Assembly: GCA_018889975.1 (NCBI GenBank)
Contig: CP076546.1
Location: forward strand, 1,178,001 to 1,242,000
DNA length: 64,000 nucleotides
Reading direction: 5' to 3'
Source: Bacillus sp. NP157
Lineage (GTDB): Bacteria; Pseudomonadota; Gammaproteobacteria; Xanthomonadales; Rhodanobacteraceae
The notes under the pieces are model-generated. The model did no database searches. It had not been told where the DNA came from and saw only the letters and a list, made by a program, of their open reading frames with translations. This document shows positions 50,683-60,642 of the stretch, in pieces. A program made the position numbers and the translations under genes. Numbering within the stretch: position 1 is the first letter of the stretch; each line of letters starts with the position of its first letter.

Positions 50683-51891
50683 TTAGAGGGCTTCGAAGAT
50701 GCCGGCGGCGCCCATGCCGGTGCCGATGCACATGGTGACCATGCCGTACTTCTGCTTGCGACGGCGCAGGCCGTGGATCAGCGTGGCGGCACGCACGGCG
50801 CCGGTGGCGCCGAGCGGGTGGCCGAGGGCGATGGCGCCGCCCAGCGGGTTCACCTTCGACGGATCCAGGCCGAGGTCACGAATCACGGCCAGGGCCTGGG
50901 CGGCGAACGCTTCGTTGAGCTCGATCCAGTCCAGCTGGTCCTGGGTGATGCCGGTCTGCTTGAGCGCCTTCGGAATCGCTTCCTTCGGGCCGATGCCCAT
51001 GATGTCCGGCGCCACGCCGGCCACCGAGAAGCCAACGAAGCGGGCCAGCGGGGTCAGGCCGTAATCCTTGATTGCCTTCTCCGAAGCCAGCAACAGGGCA
51101 CCCGCGCCATCGGACATCTGCGAGGAGTTGCCCGCGGTGACCGAGCCGCCGAACTGGCCGTTGCGGAACACCGGGCGCAACTTGCCGAGCACGTCGAGCG
51201 AGGTATCGGCACGCGGGCCTTCGTCGATCGAGATGATCCGGCGGTCTTCCTTCACCGTGCGGTTCTTCAGGTCCGGGTAGCGGTCGTCGAGCTGGAACGG
51301 GGTGATCTCGTCCTTGAACTCGCCGGCCTGGATGGCCGCCAGTGCGCGCTGGTGCGACTGCAGGGCGAACGCATCCTGGTCCTCGCGGCTGACCTTCCAG
51401 CGCTCGGCCACCTTCTCGGCGGTGATGCCCATGCCGAAGGCGATCGCGCGGTTTTCGTCGTTCTCGAAGATGGCCGGGTTCATCGCCACCTTGTGGCCCA
51501 TCATCGGCACCATGCTCATCGACTCGGTGCCGCCGGCCAGCATCAGGTCGGCTTCGCCCAGGCGGATGCGGTCGGCGGCCATGGCGATGGCCTGCACGCC
51601 CGACGAGCAGAAGCGGTTGATGGTGACGCCGGGCACCTGCTCCGGCAGGCCGGCCAGCAGCACGCCGATGCGTGCCACGTTCATGCCTTGCTCGGCCTCC
51701 GGCATGGCGCAGCCGATGATCGCGTCGGCGATCAGGGCCGGGTCGATGCCCGGGGCCTGCTCCATCACCGCACGGATGACGTGGGCGAGCAGGTCGTCGG
51801 GACGGGTATTGCGGAACACGCCACGCGGCGCCTTGCCAACCGGGGTGCGGGTGGCGGCGACGATGTAGGCGTCTTGCACTTGCTTGCTCAT
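50683..51891 (-). CDS. fadA: Acetyl-CoA C-acyltransferase (3-ketoacyl-CoA thiolase)
   Basis: 402-residue thiolase catalysing the last step of beta-oxidation. The catalytic residues are the nucleophile Cys95 in NRFCSSG, His358 in ALGHPLGATG and Cys388 in CIGTGMG. Length and the MSKQVQDAYIVAATRTPVGK start are usual for type II thiolases of fatty-acid degradation. It lies 50 bases downstream of fadN in the same operon, as in Bacillus fadNAE. Confidence 0.95.
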   Translation of the reverse strand: MSKQVQDAYIVAATRTPVGKAPRGVFRNTRPDDLLAHVIRAVMEQAPGIDPALIADAIIGCAMPEAEQGMNVARIGVLLAGLPEQVPGVTINRFCSSGVQAIAMAADRIRLGEADLMLAGGTESMSMVPMMGHKVAMNPAIFENDENRAIAFGMGITAEKVAERWKVSREDQDAFALQSHQRALAAIQAGEFKDEITPFQLDDRYPDLKNRTVKEDRRIISIDEGPRADTSLDVLGKLRPVFRNGQFGGSVTAGNSSQMSDGAGALLLASEKAIKDYGLTPLARFVGFSVAGVAPDIMGIGPKEAIPKALKQTGITQDQLDWIELNEAFAAQALAVIRDLGLDPSKVNPLGGAIALGHPLGATGAVRAATLIHGLRRRKQKYGMVTMCIGTGMGAAGIFEAL

Positions 51892-51941
51892 GGGATCGTT
51901 CCTTTAAGTGGGCAGGTCGTTGGGTAAGAGCGCGAGGCGCG

Positions 51942-54311
51942 TCAGTTACGCAGCGGCTTGCCCGTCGTCATCGTGTGGGCGATGCGGGCCTGGGTCTTTT
52001 CGGTCTGGGCGAGCTCGACGAAATGCTTGCGCTCGAGGGAGAGCAGCCACTCTTCGTCGACCGGCGAACCACGTTCGATGCGGCCGCCCGACAGCGTGTC
52101 GGCGATGCGGCTGGCGATCTCGATGTCGTGCGGCGAGGCGAAGTAGCCCTCGGCAAGGTTGGCCAGCGACGCGCGGAACGTCGCCGTGCTGGTATCGCCC
52201 GCGGCCGGGATGGCACGCGCCGGCATCGGCGGGCGGTAGCCCGACTCGGCCATCGCCACCACCTGGGCCTTGGCCACGTGCAGCAGCTCGTAGGCGTTGA
52301 ACACCACGATGTCTTCCTTGCGCAGCAGGCCAAGGGTCTTGGCCTCGAGCGCGCTGGTCGACACCTTGGCCATGGCGACGGTCTCGAACACCTTCTTGAG
52401 GTATTCGAACGGGTCTTCCGGGTTGGCCTGCGCGGCGCGCACGGCCAGCTCCTTCAGGCCACCGCCCGCGGGAAGCAGGCCGACGCCAGCTTCGACCAGG
52501 CCAATGTAGCTTTCCAGCGCCGCGACGGTGCGCGCCGAATGCATCTGGAATTCGCAGCCGCCACCGAGGGCGAGGCCGCGGACGGCGGCGACCACCGGGA
52601 CCAGCGAATGCTTGATGCGCATGCTGGTCGCCTGGAAGTTCGCCACCATGGCTTCGAACTCGGCCAGCTTGCCGGCCTGCAGCAGGCCCAGCGCACCCTT
52701 GAGGTCGGCACCGGCCGAGAACGGCTCGGACGCCTGCCACAGCACCACGCCGCGGAACTGCTGCTCGGCCAGGCCGATCGCATGCTGCACGCCGTTGAGC
52801 ACGTGGTCGTTGACCGTATTCATCTTGGTCTTGAACGAGATCACGCCGATGTCGTCGCCGGTGGTCCACAGGCGCACGCCATCGTTTTCCCAAACCGTCG
52901 TGCCCTGGTCGAATTTCTCGCCGAGGATCGGGTCGGGGAAGGCCTGGCGCGCATACACCGGGTGGGTGGAACGCGGCTTCTCGGCGTTGGCGCTGGCCGA
53001 GTACGAACCCGCCTTGCCGTGCACGCCGGTGCGGCCGTCGGTCACCCATGCCGGCAGCGGGGCGCTGCTCATGGTCTTGCCGGCGGCGATGTCCTCGGCG
53101 ATCCAGCCGGCGACCTGCTGCCAGCCAGCGGCCTGCCACAGCTCGAACGGGCCGAGCTTCCAGCCGTAGCCCCAGCGGATGGCGAAGTCGACGTCACGCG
53201 CCGTCTCGGCGATGTCGGCCAGATGGAAGGCGGTGTAGTGGAACAGGTCGCGGAACACGGCCCACAGGAACTGCGCCTGCGGATCGGACGAGGCGCGCAG
53301 CTTCGCGAACTTCTCGGACGGATCCTTGATCGCGAGGATGGCGGCGACCTCGTCGGAGGGCTTGCCCTCGGACGGGCGGTAGTCCTGCTTCTGCAGGTCG
53401 AGCACCACGATGTCCTTGCCCGCCTTGCGGTAGAAGCCGGCGCCGGTCTTCTGGCCCAGCGCGCCCTTGTCGATCAGGCCCTTGAGCCATGCCGGCGGCT
53501 GGAAATACTGATGCCACGGATCGTCCGGCAGCGTGTCGCCCATGGTCTTGACCACGTGCGCCAGGGTGTCGAGGCCGACCACGTCGGCGGTGCGGAAGGT
53601 GGCGCTCTTCGGGCGGCCGATGGCCGGGCCGGTCAGCGCATCCACGGTGTCGAAGCCCAGGCCGAATTTCTCGGTGTGGAACATCGTCGACAGCATCGAG
53701 AACACGCCGATGCGGTTACCGATGAAGTTGGGGGTGTCCTTGGCGTAGACCACGCCCTTGCCCAGGGTGGTGGTCAGGAACGCTTCGAGGCCGTCAAGCA
53801 CGTTCCTGTCGGTGAGCCGGGTCGGGATCAGCTCGACCAGGTGCATGTAACGCGGCGGGTTGAAGAAGTGCACGCCGGTGAAGCGGTGGCGCATCTCTTC
53901 GGGCAGCGCTTCGGCCAGGCCGTTGATCGACAGGCCCGAGGTGTTGCTGGCCAGCACGGCGGTCTTCGACACGTGCGGGGCGATCTTCTGGTACAGGTCC
54001 AGCTTCCAGTCCATCCGTTCGGCGATGGCTTCGATCACCAGGTCGACGTCGGCCAGCTGGGCCAGGTCGTCTTCGTAGTTCGCCGGGATGATCGCGGCGC
54101 CCAGCGACTTCTCAGCCAGCGGTGCCGGCGAGAGCTTGGCCAGGTTCGCGATGGCCTTCAGCGCGATGCCGCTCTTGGGACCTTCCTTTGCGGGAAGGTC
54201 GAACAGCACGGTTTCCACGTTGGCGTTCGTCAGGTGCGCGGCAATCTGCGCGCCCATGACGCCGGCGCCGAGTACCGCGGCCTTGCGAATGCGTAGCGGT
54301 GTTGCGGTCAT
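51942..54311 (-). CDS. fadN: 3-hydroxyacyl-CoA dehydrogenase / enoyl-CoA hydratase, FadN type
   Basis: 789-residue bifunctional beta-oxidation enzyme. Unlike FadB/FadJ, the dehydrogenase is N-terminal (NAD motif VLGAGVMGAQIAAHL, residues 13-27; HFFNPPRYMHLVELI near 150) and the enoyl-CoA hydratase is C-terminal (SEPFSAGADLKGAL near 523 and LALGGGCEFQMHSARTV near 586), the FadN order. It forms an operon with fadA and is preceded by a TetR regulator gene 38 bases upstream on the same strand. Confidence 0.94.
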   Translation of the reverse strand: MTATPLRIRKAAVLGAGVMGAQIAAHLTNANVETVLFDLPAKEGPKSGIALKAIANLAKLSPAPLAEKSLGAAIIPANYEDDLAQLADVDLVIEAIAERMDWKLDLYQKIAPHVSKTAVLASNTSGLSINGLAEALPEEMRHRFTGVHFFNPPRYMHLVELIPTRLTDRNVLDGLEAFLTTTLGKGVVYAKDTPNFIGNRIGVFSMLSTMFHTEKFGLGFDTVDALTGPAIGRPKSATFRTADVVGLDTLAHVVKTMGDTLPDDPWHQYFQPPAWLKGLIDKGALGQKTGAGFYRKAGKDIVVLDLQKQDYRPSEGKPSDEVAAILAIKDPSEKFAKLRASSDPQAQFLWAVFRDLFHYTAFHLADIAETARDVDFAIRWGYGWKLGPFELWQAAGWQQVAGWIAEDIAAGKTMSSAPLPAWVTDGRTGVHGKAGSYSASANAEKPRSTHPVYARQAFPDPILGEKFDQGTTVWENDGVRLWTTGDDIGVISFKTKMNTVNDHVLNGVQHAIGLAEQQFRGVVLWQASEPFSAGADLKGALGLLQAGKLAEFEAMVANFQATSMRIKHSLVPVVAAVRGLALGGGCEFQMHSARTVAALESYIGLVEAGVGLLPAGGGLKELAVRAAQANPEDPFEYLKKVFETVAMAKVSTSALEAKTLGLLRKEDIVVFNAYELLHVAKAQVVAMAESGYRPPMPARAIPAAGDTSTATFRASLANLAEGYFASPHDIEIASRIADTLSGGRIERGSPVDEEWLLSLERKHFVELAQTEKTQARIAHTMTTGKPLRN

Positions 54312-54348
54312 GGTGATCTCCAGGGTGCAAAAAGTCGTCCCGGCCAGC

Positions 54349-55011
54349 TCAGCGGCTGGCCGGGGCGTTCGAAACGGATGGGTGGCGCATGCCGGCCGCG
54401 GCGAAGCGGATCAGGTGCTCGGCGGCGGTCTCGCGGTGGTCGCGCTCGGCGACGTCGCTCTTGCGCTGGATGATGCCGAAGTCGGCCATCGCGTAAGTCA
54501 GGGCGCCGGTGACGATGTCCAGGCGCCAGTAGATGTCTTCCTTGGCCAGGCCGGGCAACAACCGGCCGAACTCGGTGGCGAACTGGCGCAGGATGTGGCC
54601 GTAGTTCTCCGACAGGAACCGGCGCAGGGTCTCGTTGTGTTCGGCGTAGGCGCGGGCCAGCACGCGGACGAAGGCGGCGCCGCCACCGTCGGTCCGGGAC
54701 AGGTCCAGTGCCGGGCGGATGTAGGCGTCGAGGACATCCTCGAGGGTGGTGCCGTCCTTGCCGGCCAGCCGGTGCAGGGCGGCCAGGCGACGGCTGTTCA
54801 GCTCGTCCAGACGGCGCCGGAACACTTCCTCGATGAGCTTGTCCTTCGAGCCGAAGTGGTAGTTCACCGCCGCGAGGTTGACCCGGGCCGCGGCGGTCAC
54901 CTGGCGGAGGGATGCGCCCGCGAAGCCGTGGGTGGCGAACAGGGCCTCCGCGGCGCCAAGGATCCGTTCCTTCGTACTGCGCTCACGAGAGGCGTAGGGG
55001 GCAGGGGTCAT
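54349..55011 (-). CDS. TetR-family regulator, PsrA/FadR-like
   Basis: 220-residue TetR regulator. Its helix-turn-helix (GFAGASLRQVTAAARVNLAAVNYHFGSKDKL, split over residues 31-60) closely resembles PsrA-type fatty-acid-responsive repressors. The C-terminal ligand domain (about 80-200) is diverged. A perfect palindrome of PsrA type lies upstream at 55042-55057. It is first in the operon with fadN and fadA, so autoregulation would co-regulate beta-oxidation, probably relieved by acyl-CoA or free fatty acid. Confidence 0.88.
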   Translation of the reverse strand: MTPAPYASRERSTKERILGAAEALFATHGFAGASLRQVTAAARVNLAAVNYHFGSKDKLIEEVFRRRLDELNSRRLAALHRLAGKDGTTLEDVLDAYIRPALDLSRTDGGGAAFVRVLARAYAEHNETLRRFLSENYGHILRQFATEFGRLLPGLAKEDIYWRLDIVTGALTYAMADFGIIQRKSDVAERDHRETAAEHLIRFAAAGMRHPSVSNAPASR

Positions 55012-55041
55012 GGCGGGCCACTCCGGCTGGGTCAGTTTGAA

Positions 55042-55057
55042 TCAAACGATCGTTTGA
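55042..55057. promoter_or_regulatory. Probable TetR/PsrA operator
   Basis: TCAAACGATCGTTTGA is a perfect 16-bp palindrome containing CAAAC-N4-GTTTG, the spacing known for PsrA binding sites. It lies 31 bases upstream of the TetR gene start and should control the TetR-fadN-fadA operon. Confidence 0.75.
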
Positions 55058-55251
55058 GAATACGCCTGCCCCGATTTGGTGGTCAATGTGCGCCGCACAA
55101 CCCTGCAATCGACTTGCGGATGAGCTAGAATCCGTCAAGAATTCGTGAGCTAAGTCAGTCATTCCTGACGGCTTTGCCCCCAGACTTTCACCGGGCGCTC
55201 CTGCGGGCCCCGGCATGATCCGTTTCTTCCATCCTTTCCCGGAGCACCCGT

Positions 55252-55677
55252 ATGGCGCTGGAGCGCACCCTTTCGATCATCAAGCCCGACGCCGTCAAGA
55301 AGAACGTCATCGGTGAAATCCTGGCCCGTTTTGAAAAGGCCGGCCTCAAGATCGTCGCCGCCAAGATGAAGCAGCTGACCCGCGAAGAGGCCGAAGGCTT
55401 CTACGCCGTCCACAAGGAGCGTCCGTTCTTCGGCGCCCTGGTCGAGTTCATGATCTCCGGCCCGGTGATGATCCAGGCGCTGGAAGGCGAAGGCGCGGTC
55501 CTCAAGAACCGTGACCTGATGGGCGCCACCAACCCCAAGGAAGCCGCGGCCGGTACCATCCGCGCCGACTTCGCCGAATCGATCGACGCGAACGCTGTGC
55601 ACGGTTCGGATTCGCTCGAGAACGCCACGAACGAGATCAAGTACTTCTTCAACGACTCGGAAGTCGTTTCGCACTGA
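55252..55677 (+). CDS. ndk: Nucleoside diphosphate kinase
   Basis: 141-residue kinase that balances NTP and dNTP pools. The phospho-histidine is His117 in [23 protein letters not shown] and the [11 protein letters not shown]pn loop are standard. The order ndk-rlmN-pilW-rodZ is conserved across Gammaproteobacteria. The start follows CGGAGCACCCGT, an adequate ribosome site. No clear promoter pair was found upstream. Confidence 0.98.
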   Translation: MALERTLSIIKPDAVKKNVIGEILARFEKAGLKIVAAKMKQLTREEAEGFYAVHKERPFFGALVEFMISGPVMIQALEGEGAVLKNRDLMGATNPKEAAAGTIRADFAESIDANAVHGSDSLENATNEIKYFFNDSEVVSH

Positions 55678-55685
55678 GAATTGCC

Positions 55686-56810
55686 GTGAATACGCCTGCC
55701 GACAAGGTCAACCTGCTCGACTTCGATCGCCAGGGCCTGCGCGATTTCTTCGCCAGCCTGGGCGAGAAGCCGTATCGTGCGGACCAGGTCATGAAGTGGA
55801 TCTACCACCGTCTCGAAGACAAGTTCGAGAACATGACCGATGTCGGCAAGGCGCTTCGCGAAAAGCTCACTGCCACCTGCTATGTCGGGCCACCGTCTAC
55901 CGTGTTCGAAAAGGGCGCGGTGGACGGCACCCACAAGTGGCTGCTTGGCATGGAGAGCGGCAACGCCATCGAGACGGTTTACATCCCGGAGCCGACCCGC
56001 GGCACGCTTTGCGTGTCGTCGCAGGTGGGCTGCGCGCTGAACTGCCAGTTCTGCTCGACGGCGACCCAGGGCTTCTCCCGCAACCTGTCCACGGCCGAAA
56101 TCATCGGCCAGATGTGGGTCGCGGCCAAATTCCTCGGCAACGTCACGCACCAGCAGCGCCGCATCACCAACGTGGTGATGATGGGCATGGGCGAGCCGCT
56201 GCTGAACTTCGACAACGTCGTGAAGGCGATGAGCCTGATGCGCGACGACCTCGGCTTCGGCCTGGCCAGCAAGCGCGTCACGCTGTCCACCGCCGGCCTC
56301 GTGCCGATGATCGACCGCCTGTCGGCCGAGAGCGACGTGTCGCTGGCCGTGTCGCTGCACGCCGCCAACGACGAGCTGCGCACCGAGCTGGTGCCGCTGA
56401 ACAAGCGTTACAACCTGGCCGAACTGGCCGCCGCCTGCGAGCGCTACATCCGCCGCGCGCCGCGTACGCACATCACGTTTGAGTACACCCTCATGAAGGG
56501 TGTGAACGACCGTCCCGAGCACGCGCGCCAGCTGATCAAGTTCATGCGCCGCCTGCCGGGGCCGAACAAGGTCAACCTGATTCCGTTCAATCCGTTCCCC
56601 GGCACGCGCTTCGAGCGCTCGGAGCCGGAGGAAATCCGTGCGTTCCAGACCCAGCTCCTGAGCGCCGGCGTACTTACCATGCTTCGTCGCACCCGCGGTG
56701 ACGATATCGACGCAGCCTGCGGCCAGCTCAAGGGCCAGGTGGTCGACCGCACCCGTCGGCAGGCGGAGTTCCGCAAGAAACTCGAGGAAGGGGTAGTGAA
56801 TGCGGCTTGA
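55686..56810 (+). CDS. rlmN: 23S rRNA (A2503-C2) and tRNA (A37-C2) methyltransferase
   Basis: 374-residue radical-SAM methyltransferase. The iron-sulfur ligands are Cys116, Cys120 and Cys123 (GCALNCQFC). [24 protein letters not shown] and the C-terminal [14 protein letters not shown], whose Cys is the transient methyl carrier, are all present. The GTG start lies eight bases after the ndk stop. The 3' end overlaps pilW by 11 bases. Confidence 0.97.
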   Translation: MNTPADKVNLLDFDRQGLRDFFASLGEKPYRADQVMKWIYHRLEDKFENMTDVGKALREKLTATCYVGPPSTVFEKGAVDGTHKWLLGMESGNAIETVYIPEPTRGTLCVSSQVGCALNCQFCSTATQGFSRNLSTAEIIGQMWVAAKFLGNVTHQQRRITNVVMMGMGEPLLNFDNVVKAMSLMRDDLGFGLASKRVTLSTAGLVPMIDRLSAESDVSLAVSLHAANDELRTELVPLNKRYNLAELAAACERYIRRAPRTHITFEYTLMKGVNDRPEHARQLIKFMRRLPGPNKVNLIPFNPFPGTRFERSEPEEIRAFQTQLLSAGVLTMLRRTRGDDIDAACGQLKGQVVDRTRRQAEFRKKLEEGVVNAA

Positions 56811-57585
56811 GCGGTGGGGGATGTTGGCGGTGCTCGCCCTGGCGTGCGCTGGCTGCGTGACGACGGGGACGGATGCGCCCGGTGCCCGGCTTAAGCAGGA
56901 CACCAAGGCCGACGAAGCCCGTCACAGCGCGGAAGTGCACACCGAGCTCGGCCGTCGCTACATGGAGCAGGGCAACCTGGAAGGCGCCATGGAGAAGCTG
57001 AACAAGGCGGTCCAGTCCGACCCCAACTATGCGCCGGCACGCACGGTGCTTGCGGTGCTGTACGAGCGCATCAAGGATCCGGCCAACGCGGAGCTCAACT
57101 ATCGCAAGGCCATCGCGATCGACCCGAAGAAGGGCGATGCGAACAACAACCTCGCCGTGTTCCTTTGCCAGCAGGGCAAGTCGGCCGAAGCGAAGCCTTA
57201 CTTCGATCGCGCCCTGGCCGACCCGTTCTACGCCACGCCGGACGTCGCCCTTTCCAACGCGGGTACCTGTGCTGTGAAGGCCCAGGACTACGACGGTGCC
57301 GAGGGTTACCTGCGCCAGGCGATCGAGCGCAACCCGAATAATGCGGATGCCCTGTTTCAGATGGCAAACGTGTTGTACCTTAAGAACGATGCTTTCCGGG
57401 CAAGGGCCTTTCTACAGCGTTTCGACGCGCTGGGAGCGGTAAGTCCGGATTCGTTGAAGCTCGGTCGCGATATCGAGCTCCGTCTGGGCAACGGGGAGGT
57501 TGCCCAGGAATATGCCAAACGCCTGCGTGAAAAGTTCCCGGATTCGGAACCCGCGCATGCCCTCGAAGCCACTGCACGTCAATGA
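56800..57585 (+). CDS. pilW: Type IV pilus biogenesis TPR lipoprotein
   Basis: 261-residue outer-membrane lipoprotein (PilW/PilF) needed for PilQ secretin assembly. The lipobox is LACAGC (Cys19). Six TPR-like repeats follow, for example [20 protein letters not shown] and [19 protein letters not shown]. Position between rlmN and rodZ is diagnostic. It overlaps both neighbours (ATGA at the 3' end). Confidence 0.93.
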   Translation: MRLERWGMLAVLALACAGCVTTGTDAPGARLKQDTKADEARHSAEVHTELGRRYMEQGNLEGAMEKLNKAVQSDPNYAPARTVLAVLYERIKDPANAELNYRKAIAIDPKKGDANNNLAVFLCQQGKSAEAKPYFDRALADPFYATPDVALSNAGTCAVKAQDYDGAEGYLRQAIERNPNNADALFQMANVLYLKNDAFRARAFLQRFDALGAVSPDSLKLGRDIELRLGNGEVAQEYAKRLREKFPDSEPAHALEATARQ

Positions 57586-58637
57586 CCTCTGTATCGTCGA
57601 ATTCCAACGGTCGGGACGGGCGCGAACAAGACCTGTTCGCCGGCATCGAGCCTCAGAACAGGGAGGACGCCATGGACCCGCAGACTGATTCCCAGGCCGC
57701 CGATGGCGGTCGCGTCCTGATCGACCACGTGCCTGGCCAGGCGCAGTTCGGTTCCCGCCTGCGCGCAGCGCGCGAAGCCCGTGGCTATAGCGTCGAGGCC
57801 TGTGGACAGGCCCTGCGCCTGCCGGTGCGCCTGCTGCGCCAGCTCGAGGCCGGCGAGTACGGCGGCATCGATTATCAGGTTTATCTCAGCGGTTACCTGA
57901 CCAAGTACGGCCGCCATGTCGGCGTGGACGAAGAAGCCATCCAGGCCGAACTCGCCCGCCTGACCCCGCGCCAGCCGACCCTGGTGGTCACCGGTGGCGT
58001 TTCCCATTCGCGCTACCTGCTCGAGCGCTACGTCACCGCGGCCACCTATGTGGTGCTGACCGCGATCATCGTGGTGCCGATGGTGTGGCTGGGCGTGCGT
58101 GGCACGCTGGATCGCGACATGCCGCGGCTCGCGCCGCTGGATGCCGCCCCGGTGGCCCAGCAGGATGCCCCTGCTTCGTCCTCGACCAGCGCGACGGCCG
58201 TGGCGGCTGCCCAGCCGCAGGCCACCGCGCCGGCCGAGCAGCGTGCCGAAGACCAGCAGCCCGTGCTCGCGTCCATGGCGATGTTCCCGCCGCTGGACCA
58301 CAGCGCAGCGAAGGCGCCGCTGGCCACCAGTCCCGTGGCCCCGGCCAGCACCGGCACCGGCCAGGGCGGGCATGACCTCACCCTGAGTCTTCCGGCCGCC
58401 AGCTGGGTCGAAGTCACCGATGCCACGGGCCAGCGCCTGGAGTACGGCATCCTTCCCGCCGGCACGCAGAAGTCATATCACAGCGACAGCCCGCTGGACG
58501 TTCGCATCGGCAACGCAGGTGGCGCGCAGGCGACCGTCGACGGCCAGCCGGTCGCGATCGAAAGCTTCCGCCGTGCCAACGTCGCCCGCTTCCGCGTCGA
58601 CGTGCGCGATGGCAAGGCCGCACCCGTCGCTTACTGA
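57582..58637 (+). CDS. rodZ: Cell-shape regulator RodZ
   Basis: 351-residue bitopic membrane protein linking MreB to the cell-wall machinery. There is an N-terminal extension (1-50), an XRE-type helix-turn-helix that binds MreB (FGSRLRAAREARGYSVEACGQ..., about 56-125), one transmembrane helix (about 150-170, YVVLTAIIVVPMVWLGV), an Ala/Pro/Gln linker and a C-terminal periplasmic beta-domain (about 265-350, WVEVTDATGQRLEYGILPAGT). A terminator follows, so the next gene has its own promoter. Confidence 0.94.
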   Translation: MTSVSSNSNGRDGREQDLFAGIEPQNREDAMDPQTDSQAADGGRVLIDHVPGQAQFGSRLRAAREARGYSVEACGQALRLPVRLLRQLEAGEYGGIDYQVYLSGYLTKYGRHVGVDEEAIQAELARLTPRQPTLVVTGGVSHSRYLLERYVTAATYVVLTAIIVVPMVWLGVRGTLDRDMPRLAPLDAAPVAQQDAPASSSTSATAVAAAQPQATAPAEQRAEDQQPVLASMAMFPPLDHSAAKAPLATSPVAPASTGTGQGGHDLTLSLPAASWVEVTDATGQRLEYGILPAGTQKSYHSDSPLDVRIGNAGGAQATVDGQPVAIESFRRANVARFRVDVRDGKAAPVAY

Positions 58638-58654
58638 CGCGCGGCCAGCCCGGT

Positions 58655-58675
58655 GCGCCGCCTTGCGGCGCTTTT
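58655..58675 (+). terminator. Intrinsic terminator after rodZ
   Basis: GCGCCGC, CTT loop, GCGGCGC, then TTTT: a compact GC stem with a short U-tract 18 bases after the rodZ stop. It separates the ndk-to-rodZ transcription unit from yfgM-bamB-der. Confidence 0.7.
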
Positions 58676-58776
58676 CGGGTATCCTTACCTATTGATCCTC
58701 GCCGGCCGTCCCCGATGGCCGACGCGGGCCCGTTCTTTCCAAGGTTTGCTGCGCCTGGTGCGCAGTGGGTGATTGC

Positions 58777-59427
58777 ATGGCATTCGACATTTACGACGAC
58801 TACGAACAGGGCGAGCGCGTCCAGCAGTGGCTCCGCAACAATGGCGTTTCCATCGCCGTCGGCATTGCCCTTGGCCTGGTCCTCATCTTCGGCTGGCAGC
58901 AGTGGAAATCGCACCGCGCCGGGCATGAGCAGGAAGCTGCGGGTGTCTATTCCTCGCTGCAGGCCGCGAATGCCACCAACAAGGCGACCGAGAGCGACGT
59001 CCGCACCGACAGCCTGATGAAGGACTACGCCGATACGGCGTGGGCCGTGTTCGCAGCGAGCGAACGCGCGCAGCGCAATGTCCTGGCCGGCCAGTTCGAC
59101 AAGGCCGCCGGCGACCTCGAATGGGCGCAGTCCCATGCGAAGGACGACACTCTCAAGGCCCTGGTCGGCTTGCGCGTTGCGCAGCTGAAATACGCCCAGG
59201 GCAAGCCGCAGGATGCACTGAGCGCGATCGACGCGCTGCAGGGCAAGGCGTTTAACGCCACTGCGCAGGAACTCCGTGGCGATGTTCTGGTCAAGCTGGG
59301 ACGCCAGGACGACGCTCGCAAGGCCTACGAGGCAGCGATCGCCGCCATGGGCGACAGCGCACCGCAACGCGGTGTGGTTCAAACCAAACTCGATGATCTG
59401 GCCGTGGCCGGGAAGCAGGGTGCATGA
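58777..59427 (+). CDS. yfgM: YfgM, ancillary SecYEG translocon subunit
   Basis: 216-residue inner-membrane protein: short cytoplasmic N-terminus (AFDIYDDYEQGERVQQWLRNN split), one transmembrane helix (about 25-43, VSIAVGIALGLVLIFGW), and a periplasmic TPR-like domain. It works with PpiD at the SecYEG translocon. The ATG at 58777 is preferred to one four codons upstream. In E. coli ispG and hisS lie between rodZ and yfgM; both are absent here. It overlaps bamB by four bases. Confidence 0.93.
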   Translation: MAFDIYDDYEQGERVQQWLRNNGVSIAVGIALGLVLIFGWQQWKSHRAGHEQEAAGVYSSLQAANATNKATESDVRTDSLMKDYADTAWAVFAASERAQRNVLAGQFDKAAGDLEWAQSHAKDDTLKALVGLRVAQLKYAQGKPQDALSAIDALQGKAFNATAQELRGDVLVKLGRQDDARKAYEAAIAAMGDSAPQRGVVQTKLDDLAVAGKQGA

Positions 59428-60620
59428 AACGTTTCTGGGCAATTGCTTTGACTTCATCGCTGGCCGCCGTGGCCGGCTGCCACTCGTTCAAGAAAGAAAA
59501 CGTCGAGCCGCCGACTCCGCTCGACAAGAAGTTCGAGCCGACCGTCAAGGTCGAGCGCCTGTGGAAGTCCAGCGTCGTTGACGGCGCCGCTGAATCGGGT
59601 ATCCGCATGCGTCCGGCCGTGGCCGATGGCGTGGTCTATGCGGCAAGCACCGACGGCAAGATCCGCGCCTTCGACGCCAACAGCGGCAAGACGCTGTGGT
59701 CCAAGAGCACCCGCCAGCACGGCTGGTTCGGCTGGGGCGATGCCAAGCGCGAAGACGCCCGTTTCTCGGGTGGTCCCGGCGTAGGCGGTGACCTGCTCGC
59801 CGTCGGCACGCTCGATGGCCACGTGTATGCGATGAATGCGAAGGACGGCGAGCGCCGCTGGGCGGCCGAAGTGTCGTCGGAAGTCGTCACGGCGCCGGTG
59901 ATCGTCGGCGACCTGGTCGTGGTTCGCTGCAACGACGGCCGCGTCTATGGCCTCGACGCCAAGAGCGGCGAACGCCGCTGGGTGTACGACCAGTCGCAGG
60001 TCCCGCTGCTCAGCCTGCGCGGCAACGGCCGCCTGCTGGTCGCCAACGGCGTGGTGTTCATGGGTACCGATGCCGGCAAGCTGGCCGCGGTGCGCCTGGA
60101 CAACGGCGAGAAGCTCTGGGAACAGACCCTCGCCAGCGGCGAAGGCCGCACCGAAATCGATCGCCTCAACGACGCCGACGGCGCGATCACCCTGGACGGC
60201 ACCACGCTTTACGGCGGCGCCTACCATGGCCAGCTCGCGGCGTTCGACGGTCCCAGCGGTCGCCCGCTGTGGAACCATGCGTTCTCCACCTTTACCTCGC
60301 TGGATATCCACGGCAACTCGCTGTACGGCGCGGACGACACCTCGCAGGTGTTCGCCTTCGACAAGAGCAGTGGCGCCAATATCTGGAAGCAGGATGCGCT
60401 GAAGTGGCGCTGGGTCACGGCTCCGGCCGCGCAGGGTGATTACGTCGTCCTCGGCGACCTCGACGGCCACGTCCACTGGCTGAACGGTGTCGACGGCAAG
60501 ATCGTCGCCCGGGAGCGTCTCTCCAAGAAGGCGATTCGCGCCCAGCCGGTTGTTTCCGGTGACACCGTGTACGTTGAAGACGTGGAAGGCCACGTCGGCG
60601 CGTACCGCGTCGCCCATTAA
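59424..60620 (+). CDS. bamB: Outer-membrane assembly lipoprotein BamB
   Basis: 398-residue lipoprotein of the BAM complex. The lipobox is AVAGC (Cys19); the rest is an eight-bladed PQQ-type beta-propeller with repeated GxVYA.s.dG.i.A.d..tG...W motifs (for example VYAASTDGKIRAFDANSGKTLW, HVYAMNAKDGERRW, RVYGLDAKSGERRW). It overlaps yfgM and lies 22 bases before der. Confidence 0.96.
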   Translation: MKRFWAIALTSSLAAVAGCHSFKKENVEPPTPLDKKFEPTVKVERLWKSSVVDGAAESGIRMRPAVADGVVYAASTDGKIRAFDANSGKTLWSKSTRQHGWFGWGDAKREDARFSGGPGVGGDLLAVGTLDGHVYAMNAKDGERRWAAEVSSEVVTAPVIVGDLVVVRCNDGRVYGLDAKSGERRWVYDQSQVPLLSLRGNGRLLVANGVVFMGTDAGKLAAVRLDNGEKLWEQTLASGEGRTEIDRLNDADGAITLDGTTLYGGAYHGQLAAFDGPSGRPLWNHAFSTFTSLDIHGNSLYGADDTSQVFAFDKSSGANIWKQDALKWRWVTAPAAQGDYVVLGDLDGHVHWLNGVDGKIVARERLSKKAIRAQPVVSGDTVYVEDVEGHVGAYRVAH

Positions 60621-60642
60621 TTGAAGGATTGCTGTTTCCCCC

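Noticed and set aside
51975-54296. 773-codon plus-strand open frame opposite fadN
   Set aside because: FadN motifs are unambiguous on the minus strand; the opposite frame lacks any recognisable domain.
55103-55131. Sigma70 promoter for ndk (CTGCAA-N17-TAGAAT)
   Set aside because: The -10 is acceptable but the -35 matches only three of six positions; not strong enough to annotate.
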